From: an uncultured Collinsella sp.
GTDB lineage: Bacteria; Actinomycetota; Coriobacteriia; Coriobacteriales; Coriobacteriaceae
Direction of reading: 5' to 3'
DNA length: 19,712 bases
Assembly: GCA_958407555.1 (NCBI GenBank)
Contig: CATYJC010000024.1
Location: forward strand, 1-19,712
Made by a program: the position numbers and the translations under genes. Shown here piece by piece: positions 14,023 to 19,712 of this stretch. Numbering within the stretch: the first letter of the stretch is position 1; each line of letters starts with the position of its first letter. A model generated the notes under the pieces. That model searched no databases, was not told the DNA's origin, and saw nothing but the letters and a program-made list of their open reading frames with translations.

Positions 14023-15507
14023 ATGAACACTATCCAGATCAATCCGGCCGATAACGTGATCGTCGCGCTGTCGCCGCTTGCCAAGGGTGCCGCCGTCGCG
14101 GTTCCCGGGGTGGGCGAGGTCGTTGCCGCGGAGAATATTCCGCAGGGCCACAAGATGGCCGTGCGTGCCATTGCGGCGGGGGAGGACGTCGTCAAGTACG
14201 GTCTTCCTATCGGCCACGTGACGGGCGACATCCAGCCCGGTCAGTGGCTTCATACGCATAACGTCAAGACCAACCTTTCGGGCGAGGTCGAGTACGCTTA
14301 CAACCCGACGCATCCGGTTGTTGAGCCGGTTGAGCCCGAGACCTTTATGGGCTTCCGTCGCGCCGACGGTCGCGCCGCCACGCGCAACGAGCTGTGGATT
14401 ATCCCCACGGTCGGCTGCGTCAACGAGGTCGCGCGCGCCATGTGCGAGCAGGCTCAGGATCTGGTCGAGGGTTCGCTGGAGGGCGTTTACTACTTCCCGC
14501 ATCCCTTTGGCTGCTCCCAGACCGGCGCCGACCACGCCCAGACACGCCGTCTGCTGGTGGCGCTTTCGCGTCACGCAAACGCTGCGGGTGTGCTGTTCCT
14601 ATCGCTCGGTTGCGAAAACTGCACGCACCAGCAGGTGCTTGACGAGCTCGGTGACTTCGATCACGAGCGCGTTCGCTTCCTCACCTGCCAGAATGTAGCC
14701 GACGAGCAGGTCGAGGGCCACAAGATCCTGTCCGAGCTGGCCGACCTGGCCAAGCGGGCCAAGCGTGAGCCCATTCCCGCCTCCGAACTGGTCATTGGCC
14801 TTAAGTGCGGTGGCTCTGACGGTCTTTCGGGCATTACCGCCAACCCCACGATCGGTCGCGTGAGCGATATGGTCGTAGCCCGCGGTGGCACATCGGTGCT
14901 CACCGAGGTGCCCGAGATGTTTGGCGCGGAGAGCATTCTGCTCGGTCGTTGCGAGAGCCAAGACGTCTTTAACGCGGCGGCCGACATGCTCAACGGCTTT
15001 AAGGACTACTTTATCAGCCACGGCGAGGTCGTCTATGAGAACCCGAGCCCCGGCAACAAGGACGGCGGCATTACCACGCTCGAGGACAAGAGCTGCGGCT
15101 GCGTGCAAAAGGGCGGATCTGCCCCCATCGTCGACGTGCTGCCGTACGCCGGTCAGGCTACCAAGCATGGTCTGAACATGTTGTGCGGTCCGGGCAACGA
15201 CATGGTATCCACCACGGCCCTGACGGCTGCCGGCTGCCACGTGATCCTGTTCTCGACCGGCCGCGGCACGCCGTTTGGTGCGCCGGCGCCTACGCTCAAG
15301 GTGTTCACCAACCAGCGCCTGTGCGACCACAAGGCCAACTGGATGGACTTTAACGCCGGTGTGGTCGCCACCGGCGAGCGCACGCTCGACGAGGCTGCCC
15401 ATGACCTGTACCAGCTGGTGCTGGACACGGCGAGCGGCAAGCTTACCAGCGCCGAGCGTCGCGGCTGTCACGAGATTAGCATCTGGAAGGACGGCGTCTG
15501 CCTGTAG
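14023..15507 (+). CDS. uxaA: altronate dehydratase
   Basis: Dehydrates D-altronate to 2-keto-3-deoxy-D-gluconate, completing the uxaC-uxaB-uxaA sequence; known enzymes need Fe2+ or similar metal. At 494 residues it has the family length. The N-terminal SAF-like domain covers about residues 1-90 (VVKYGLPIGHVTGDI, GQWLHTHNVKTNL). The C-terminal dehydratase domain contains PTVGCVNEVAR, HPFGCSQTGADH, SLGCENC, GLKCGGSDGLSGITANP, FSTGRGTPFGAPAPT and CHEISIWKDGVCL, all typical UxaA blocks rich in conserved Cys and Gly. TTAGGA upstream is a modest Shine-Dalgarno. The next enzymes, KDG kinase and KDPG aldolase, are not in this window. A strong terminator follows. Confidence 0.96.
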   Translation: MNTIQINPADNVIVALSPLAKGAAVAVPGVGEVVAAENIPQGHKMAVRAIAAGEDVVKYGLPIGHVTGDIQPGQWLHTHNVKTNLSGEVEYAYNPTHPVVEPVEPETFMGFRRADGRAATRNELWIIPTVGCVNEVARAMCEQAQDLVEGSLEGVYYFPHPFGCSQTGADHAQTRRLLVALSRHANAAGVLFLSLGCENCTHQQVLDELGDFDHERVRFLTCQNVADEQVEGHKILSELADLAKRAKREPIPASELVIGLKCGGSDGLSGITANPTIGRVSDMVVARGGTSVLTEVPEMFGAESILLGRCESQDVFNAAADMLNGFKDYFISHGEVVYENPSPGNKDGGITTLEDKSCGCVQKGGSAPIVDVLPYAGQATKHGLNMLCGPGNDMVSTTALTAAGCHVILFSTGRGTPFGAPAPTLKVFTNQRLCDHKANWMDFNAGVVATGERTLDEAAHDLYQLVLDTASGKLTSAERRGCHEISIWKDGVCL

Positions 15508-15555
15508 CGATGACACGTTGAGCGCGTGATCGGGCAAGCTGTTGCAAAGACCGGA

Positions 15556-15592
15556 CGACCCCGCTGAGGACATTCTCGGCGGGGTCGTTTTT
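15556..15592 (+). terminator. rho-independent terminator after uxaA
   Basis: CGACCCCGC (15556-15564) and GCGGGGTCG (15579-15587) form a 9-bp stem that extends inward through TGAG/CTCG, with a short loop and the tail TTTTTC. It ends the uxaCBA transcript. Confidence 0.9.
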
Positions 15593-15664
15593 CGTTTCTC
15601 GTTGCGTTGTCGTGCACGGCTTTTTTGGGGAAGGGCGCCCGGCACCTCCCTCATCTCCAGAGAA

Positions 15665-15680
15665 CAATGAACGTTCACCT
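15665..15680. promoter_or_regulatory. distal operator CAATGAACGTTCACCT upstream of the symporter gene
   Basis: The right half GTTCACCT is identical to the uxaC operators, and the core TGAACGTTCA is a perfect palindrome. It lies 120 bases upstream (centre to centre) of the proximal operator, suitable for repression by looping if the LacI-family protein is tetrameric; that is inference. Confidence 0.65.
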
Positions 15681-15744
15681 AGTGGTTGCGTGGTGCTGAA
15701 TCGACTTAATAATCAAAAATGCAGGGATCTTTTCATTTTCAGGT

Positions 15745-15772
15745 CCGTTCAACGGCAAAAAACGACCGTTCA
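15745..15772 (+). promoter_or_regulatory. upstream element of the symporter promoter, copy of the uxaC element
   Basis: Begins with the palindrome CCGTTCAACGG (15745-15755) and ends with CGACCGTTCA (15763-15772). It is identical to the uxaC element at 24 of 28 positions without gaps, and lies at almost the same distance from the proximal operator. Confidence 0.55.
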
Positions 15773-15784
15773 AGGATAATATAC

Positions 15785-15800
15785 AAGTGAACGTTCACCT
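15785..15800. promoter_or_regulatory. proximal operator AAGTGAACGTTCACCT of the symporter promoter
   Basis: Has the 12-bp palindromic core GTGAACGTTCAC and the invariant right half GTTCACCT. It overlaps the -35 box TTCACC at 15794-15799. Confidence 0.78.
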
Positions 15801-15822
15801 ATTATAAGCAATCGCGCATAAT
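15794..15822 (+). promoter_or_regulatory. promoter of the symporter gene
   Basis: TTCACC (15794-15799) and CATAAT (15817-15822) are separated by exactly 17 bases. The -10 matches consensus at 5 of 6 positions and the -35 at 4 of 6. The -35 is embedded in one operator, and another operator-like sequence begins 3 bases after the -10. Confidence 0.6.
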
Positions 15823-15824
15823 CT

Positions 15825-15840
15825 AGCTAAACGTTCACCC
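15825..15840. promoter_or_regulatory. degenerate operator AGCTAAACGTTCACCC after the symporter -10 box
   Basis: Keeps the right half GTTCACC but has a diverged left half. Its centre is 40 bases from that of the proximal operator, mirroring the 38-base spacing at uxaC. It covers the expected transcription start. Confidence 0.6.
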
Positions 15841-15917
15841 TGAACGACATGCAGACAGACGTCGGTATGGACTCCAATGTCTTGTTCCAAGACAATCGAG
15901 AAAAGAGAGGGAGCTCG

Positions 15918-17477
15918 ATGACTAACAAGATCGGTAAAAAGCGCAAGATCACATTCTGGACGCGCTTGGGCTTTGGTATGGGCGGCATGCTCAACTCTGG
16001 TGCCCTGACCTTTACGCACAGCTACATGGTGCTGTTCCTGTCCACGGAGTGCGGTCTGTCCGCAGGCGAGGCTGCGCTGATCAGCTCGTTCGCCATCTAT
16101 CTCAACGCCATTCTGTGCCCGCTCATGGGCTTTGTGGCCGATAACTTCTACGCTACCAAGATCGGCCGTATCTTTGGCCGCCGCCGTTTCTGGATCTTGC
16201 TGGCAATCCCGATGATGGTCGCCGAGCCGCTCATCTTTGTGGCTACGCCGTTTGGTTTCCCGTACTACTTTGTGCTGTACCTGATCTACAACGTCGCGTA
16301 TACGTTCTGCACCGCCAACCTGTCGCCGCTTACCATCGAGATGACCGACGACTTCAAGGAGCGTACGTACCTCACCGGCTACAAGCACCTCTTTGGTAAC
16401 GCCGCCGGCTTCCTGATGGCAGCACTCGTCGGCTTTGGCTTTGGCACCTTCGGCGAGACCAACCCGTTCAGCTACTTCATCATCGCTACGGTCAACGCTT
16501 CGGTCATGGCAATCTCGCTGCTGTGCGTGTACCTGTCCACGTGGGAGCACACACCCGAGGAGGTCGCTCAGGAGAAAATCGAGAGCGTCGGCGAGGGTAT
16601 CAAGAAGTTCTTCATCGACGTTGTCTCCACCTTCCGCAATAAGTCCTTCCGCAAGGTCCTGTATGCACAGGTCTCCACGAAGCTCGCTGCTGCCTGCTGG
16701 TCTGCCTGCCTGTCCTTCTTCATCGTCTACTGCCTGCAGATTCCTAAGTCCTACGAGTCCGTGATGGAGATGCCCGGCAAGGTCGTCGCTATCGTCTGCA
16801 CCGCCATTTGGGTCGCCCTCATGGCCAAGAAGGGCTTCCACAAGTCTTGGTACCTGGCCAACGTCGGTTGCGCTGCGTGTATCATCGCCTACAACTACTT
16901 CGCCTTTGGTCAGATCAACGGCACCTCCACGGTCGCCATCGCCATGATCGCCTACCCCATCATCTTCGCTATCTGGAAGTTCTTCTACGTTGGCTTTCAG
17001 TATCTGCCCGATGTTCTGCTCAACTACATCCCCGATGTCGATGAGCTCATCACCCTGCGTCGTCGCGAGGGCATCTACAGCTCCGCTCAGCAGCTCTGCC
17101 AGCAGATCGCCCAGGCTATCGCCGTCAACGCATGGGCTATCGTCCTTGCTGCCTCCGGCTTCATTCAGACCGCCGGCAACAGCGACGCCGTGACCCAGCC
17201 CGCTACCGTGCCTCTGTACATCTGCGGCTACATGCTCATCGGCTGCGCCGGCTTCTTCCTGCTCGCGGCTGTCCTTGCCCGCGGCATCAAGATCGACAAA
17301 GAGCAGTGCGACATCCTCTGCGACGAGATCCGCCGTGTCAAGGAGGGCGGCAAGATGGCAGACGTCAAGCCCGAGGTCAAGGCGCTTTGCGAGGAGCTCT
17401 CCGGCTTTAAGTACGAGGACTGCTTTGCCCACAACAACGTTGGCTTCCAGGACGGTAGCGTAATTCCCGCCGAGTAA
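15918..17477 (+). CDS. GPH-family (MFS) sugar:cation symporter, probable (oligo)galacturonate importer
   Basis: A 519-residue integral membrane transporter of the glycoside-pentoside-hexuronide:cation symporter family (MFS_2 type, like UidB and YicJ). After a basic N-terminus (NKIGKKRKITFWTRLGFGMG, typical of GPH proteins) about 12 hydrophobic segments follow. The loop after helix 2 contains GFVADNFYATKIGRIFGRRR, matching the family's conserved D-N-T-x-x-x-G-x-x-R/K-P/R region. The C-terminal ~60 residues are soluble and charged. The start at 15918 is chosen because GAGGGAG lies 5 bases upstream. Its promoter carries the same operators as uxaC, and it is followed by a polygalacturonase without a signal peptide, so the substrate is probably galacturonate or short oligogalacturonides. 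The exact substrate is inferred. Confidence 0.9.
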   Translation: MTNKIGKKRKITFWTRLGFGMGGMLNSGALTFTHSYMVLFLSTECGLSAGEAALISSFAIYLNAILCPLMGFVADNFYATKIGRIFGRRRFWILLAIPMMVAEPLIFVATPFGFPYYFVLYLIYNVAYTFCTANLSPLTIEMTDDFKERTYLTGYKHLFGNAAGFLMAALVGFGFGTFGETNPFSYFIIATVNASVMAISLLCVYLSTWEHTPEEVAQEKIESVGEGIKKFFIDVVSTFRNKSFRKVLYAQVSTKLAAACWSACLSFFIVYCLQIPKSYESVMEMPGKVVAIVCTAIWVALMAKKGFHKSWYLANVGCAACIIAYNYFAFGQINGTSTVAIAMIAYPIIFAIWKFFYVGFQYLPDVLLNYIPDVDELITLRRREGIYSSAQQLCQQIAQAIAVNAWAIVLAASGFIQTAGNSDAVTQPATVPLYICGYMLIGCAGFFLLAAVLARGIKIDKEQCDILCDEIRRVKEGGKMADVKPEVKALCEELSGFKYEDCFAHNNVGFQDGSVIPAE

Positions 17478-17500
17478 GGCCAACGCATCGTCCAAACCAC

Positions 17501-17545
17501 AGGGCCGTGCCACCGGAATTCTGCCGGCAGGCGCGGCCCTTTTTT
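17501..17545 (+). terminator. rho-independent terminator after the symporter gene
   Basis: AGGGCCGTGCC (17501-17511) pairs with GGCGCGGCCCT (17530-17540) with one G-T wobble, and the inner CCGG/CCGG can extend the hairpin. A run of six T residues follows. Some readthrough into the GH28 gene is possible. Confidence 0.88.
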
Positions 17546-17553
17546 CAACAGCG

Positions 17554-17559
17554 TACAAT
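17554..17559 (+). promoter_or_regulatory. -10-like TACAAT upstream of the GH28 gene
   Basis: GTACAAT lies between the symporter terminator and the GH28 start, the same string seen before the HPr gene. The -35 would fall inside the terminator stem and is not convincing. No GTTCACC operator is present here. Confidence 0.3.
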
Positions 17560-17593
17560 TTGCCTTTAGAGCATCTTTTTGAGGGAGAAATCC

Positions 17594-19189
17594 ATGGAGA
17601 CGAACGTTATCTGGCGCAACGCCCGCGCGGCCGTGATCGAGCTCGACGACGGCGGCTACTTTACCTGCGCCGATACGTGGGAGATCTTTGTCAACGATGA
17701 GCCCGTCGGTACCACGAATACGGTCGAGACCTATGTTGACGGCCTGGTTCCCGGCAAGCGCAACCTCGTCCGCTTTGTCTGCGGCGAGCGCGAGCTGAGC
17801 GTGGGCGTCACCACGCCCGCGGAGCCCTTTACCATCAACGTTCGCGACTGCGGCGCCAAAGGCGATGCCGAGCACGATGACACCACCAATATCCAGGCTG
17901 CCATCATGGCTTGCCCCAAGGGCGGGCGCGTGCTGATTCCCGCCGGCAACTACCGCATCAAGTCCCTCTTCCTTAAGAGTAATATCAACATCGAGCTTGC
18001 TGAGGGCGCCGTGCTGCTGGCTCGCCACGACCGCGCGGCGCTTGCCTACATCCCCGGTACGGTTAAGGGCGACGAGGGCGCTGGGTATGCCGGCACCGAC
18101 ATGCTGCCCCTGGGCCGTTGGGAAGGCGAGAGCTTCCCGACCTACTGTTCCACCTTTACGGGCCTGAGCGTGCACGACGTGTGTATCTATGGCCGCGGCG
18201 CGATCGACGGCCAGACCGATTTTGCCGAGGACAACTGGTGGAACAAGGACTTTAAGAATATCTTCCGCCCCGAGGAGGGCCGCGAGGTCGCCCGCCCGCG
18301 CATGATCTTCCTGTCCGAGTGTGAGAACGTGAGCTTGGCCGGCTTCACCGTGCGCAACAGCCCGGCGTGGAATATCCATCCCATCCTGTGCGAGCACGTC
18401 GATGCGCTCTGCCTGTCCATCGAGGGCCCCAAGAACTCCCACAACACCGACGGCTTCGATCCCGAGAGCTGCGGCTTTGTCCGCATCTTGGGCTGCCAGT
18501 TCTCGGTGGGCGACGACTGCATCGCCGTCAAGAGCGGCAAGCTGGGCATTGAGCCCGAGCTTCGCCCCGCTACGCACGACGTGCTGATCTCGCACTGCTA
18601 CATGCACGATGGCCACGGCGCCGTGGTCTTGGGGTCCGAGGCCGCCGGCGGCATCAAGGACCTCACCGTGAGCAAGTGCCTGTTCGAGCGCACCGACCGC
18701 GGCCTGCGCGTCAAGACCCGCCGCGGTCGCGGCAAGGACGCCGTCAACGAGGGTATCACCTTCGAGCACATTCGCATGGACAAGGTGCTCACGCCCTTCG
18801 TGGTCAACTCGTTCTACTTCTGCGATAAGGACGGCAAGACCGACTACGTTCAGAGCCGCGAGGCACTGCCCGTCGACGACCGTACACCCGGCTTTGGCGC
18901 CACGACGTTTCACGACATCGAGGCCACCAACTGCCACGCGGCCGCGGCCTATATCACGGGACTGCCCGAGAGCAAGGTGACGCGCCTGACGTTCCAGGAT
19001 GTCCATGTGACCTTTGCCGCCGATGCCGAGCCCTTTGTGCCGGCCATGGCCTGTGGCGTGGAGCCGATGGTGCGCCAGGGCATCATCGCGCAGAACGTGA
19101 AAGTCCTCGACCTGCAAAATGTGGTGATCGAGGGTCAGGATGGCGATGAGCTGCAGCTCGAGAACGTCGATAAGATTGTCCGTTCCTAG
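17594..19189 (+). CDS. GH28 polygalacturonase, cytoplasmic, probably exo-acting on oligogalacturonides
   Basis: A 531-residue glycoside hydrolase of family 28, hydrolysing alpha-1,4 links of (oligo)galacturonate. The N-terminal ~80 residues look like a small beta domain (FN3-like). A right-handed beta-helix follows from about residue 81 (INVRDCGAKGDAEHDDTTNI). All GH28 catalytic motifs are present: NTDG (284-287, Asp286), GDD (306-308, Asp307 and Asp308), GHG (340-342, His341) and RVK (372-374). There is no signal peptide or membrane segment, so it should act inside the cell on products imported by the preceding symporter; exo action is inferred from this and from the family type. GGGAG 6 bases before the ATG at 17594 sets the start; a TTG 15 bases upstream is less likely. 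Confidence 0.94.
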   Translation: METNVIWRNARAAVIELDDGGYFTCADTWEIFVNDEPVGTTNTVETYVDGLVPGKRNLVRFVCGERELSVGVTTPAEPFTINVRDCGAKGDAEHDDTTNIQAAIMACPKGGRVLIPAGNYRIKSLFLKSNINIELAEGAVLLARHDRAALAYIPGTVKGDEGAGYAGTDMLPLGRWEGESFPTYCSTFTGLSVHDVCIYGRGAIDGQTDFAEDNWWNKDFKNIFRPEEGREVARPRMIFLSECENVSLAGFTVRNSPAWNIHPILCEHVDALCLSIEGPKNSHNTDGFDPESCGFVRILGCQFSVGDDCIAVKSGKLGIEPELRPATHDVLISHCYMHDGHGAVVLGSEAAGGIKDLTVSKCLFERTDRGLRVKTRRGRGKDAVNEGITFEHIRMDKVLTPFVVNSFYFCDKDGKTDYVQSREALPVDDRTPGFGATTFHDIEATNCHAAAAYITGLPESKVTRLTFQDVHVTFAADAEPFVPAMACGVEPMVRQGIIAQNVKVLDLQNVVIEGQDGDELQLENVDKIVRS

Positions 19190-19205
19190 CTGGAATTGAT
19201 GACCG

Positions 19206-19243
19206 GGGCCGCATTGCCGAAAAAATCGGCTATGCGGCCCTTG
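19206..19243 (+). terminator. hairpin between the GH28 gene and the esterase gene
   Basis: GGGCCGCAT (19206-19214) pairs with ATGCGGCCC (19232-19240), and after one T-T mismatch GCCGA pairs with TCGGC, with an all-A loop of five. The tail TTGTGCC is not a T-run, so this is probably a partial terminator or an RNA-stabilising hairpin. Confidence 0.5.
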
Positions 19244-19284
19244 TGCCATGCGGCCGCGCTACGCATCATAACGAGAAGGTATAC

Positions 19285-19712
19285 ATGCTCAATAAAACGA
19301 TTTGTGTCGGGGTCGATGGCTCGGATGCCGCGATCTCGTCCTATATTTTTGCTCCCACCGAGGATGCTTATGCCCTGGAACCCCGACCTGCAGTTTTGAT
19401 TGTACCGGGTGGGGGCTACGATCATATTTCGCCTCGAGAGGGCGAGCCGGTGGCGCTACGCTTACTTGCGATGGGGTATCAGGCTTTTGTTCTGGACTAC
19501 TCGGTTGCGCCCGCCACCTATCCGCTTGCATTGCAAGAACTTGCGCGGGCGGTCGATACCGTGCGAAGTCATGCGACGGAGTTTTGCGTCGACCCCAATC
19601 GAATTACGGTCATGGGTTTTTCGGCGGGTGGACACCTGGTTGGCTTGCTCGGGGCGCTTTGGGACAAACCTTGGCTTGCAGAGTCGATCGCGACATCGCC
19701 TGAGACGATTCG
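19285..19712 (+). CDS. alpha/beta-hydrolase esterase (carbohydrate acetylesterase-like), partial at the window edge
   Basis: The open frame runs off the right edge after 142 complete codons with no stop. It shows the serine-esterase layout of the Aes/acetyl-xylan-esterase-like alpha/beta hydrolases: the oxyanion-hole motif VPGGGYDHISPREGEP (residues 40-55), the strand and loop YQAFVLDYSVAPATYP, and the nucleophile elbow GFSAGGH with Ser113. The Asp and His of the triad would lie beyond the edge. GAGAAGG 5 bases before the ATG supports the start. Its place after a GH28 gene suggests removal of acetyl groups from pectic oligomers. It uses codons such as TTA, TTG and CGA more than the GH28 and uxa genes, which points to lower expression or a different origin. 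Confidence 0.88.
   Translation, partial: MLNKTICVGVDGSDAAISSYIFAPTEDAYALEPRPAVLIVPGGGYDHISPREGEPVALRLLAMGYQAFVLDYSVAPATYPLALQELARAVDTVRSHATEFCVDPNRITVMGFSAGGHLVGLLGALWDKPWLAESIATSPETI

Larger units (their letters stand above)
15508..15917 (+). other. intergenic control region between uxaA and the symporter gene
   Basis: A 410-base stretch without a supported gene. It holds the uxaA terminator (15556-15592), a distal operator (15665-15680), an upstream element (15745-15772), two proximal operators (15785-15800 and 15825-15840) and a promoter between them. An in-frame ATG at 15849 would extend the symporter by 23 residues, but it lacks a good ribosome binding site. Confidence 0.7.

Noticed and set aside
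12406..19249. Long minus-strand frames opposite uxaB (12406-13998), the symporter (15795-17558) and GH28 (17228-19249)
   Set aside because: Each mirrors a gene with clear family motifs; they have no ribosome binding site or plausible family.

Overview
The window looks like chromosomal DNA of a gut Coriobacteriia, most likely Collinsella or a close relative. This is inferred from high GC with strong G/C third-position bias, clear Shine-Dalgarno sequences, and the mix of gene families; no rRNA or other taxonomic marker is present. I see no tRNA, rRNA, CRISPR array or transposase gene.

Region 1 (1-3191, all minus strand): serB (phosphoserine phosphatase), followed by an apparent operon larB - larC - tetR. 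LarB and LarC belong to nickel-pincer nucleotide (NPN) cofactor synthesis, the cofactor of the LarA lactate racemase family. LarC here has only its N-terminal domain plus a very His-rich segment; the C-terminal LarC2 part is replaced by a tightly coupled TetR-family regulator. An 11-bp perfect inverted repeat lies upstream of larB.

Region 2 (3448-5628, plus strand): aspS (aspartyl-tRNA synthetase, with a His typical of the non-discriminating type) and a stand-alone HPr-like protein that keeps the phosphorylatable His15 but has Asp at the position of regulatory Ser46. Each gene ends in a strong terminator.

Region 3 (5768-9272, plus strand): a ferrous-iron uptake cluster, feoA - feoA - feoB, followed by a separately terminated small FeoB-associated Cys-rich membrane protein. 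A 15-bp perfect inverted repeat stands before the first feoA. Its core TGGTTAACT recurs just before the Cys-rich gene.

Region 4 (9369-19712, plus strand): a galacturonate/pectin-oligomer utilisation locus: a LacI-family regulator, uxaC, uxaB, uxaA, a GPH-type sugar symporter, an intracellular GH28 polygalacturonase, and the start of an alpha/beta-hydrolase esterase cut by the window edge. Imported oligogalacturonides would be deacetylated and cleaved to galacturonate, which then goes to tagaturonate (UxaC), altronate (UxaB) and 2-keto-3-deoxygluconate (UxaA). The KDG kinase and aldolase are not in the window. The uxaC and symporter promoters share one regulatory layout: paired palindromic operators with a constant GTTCACC right half about 38-40 bp apart, plus a 28-bp upstream element (24/28 identical) at nearly the same distance. 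This shared layout, the LarC2-less lar operon and the natural D46 HPr are the most noteworthy points.
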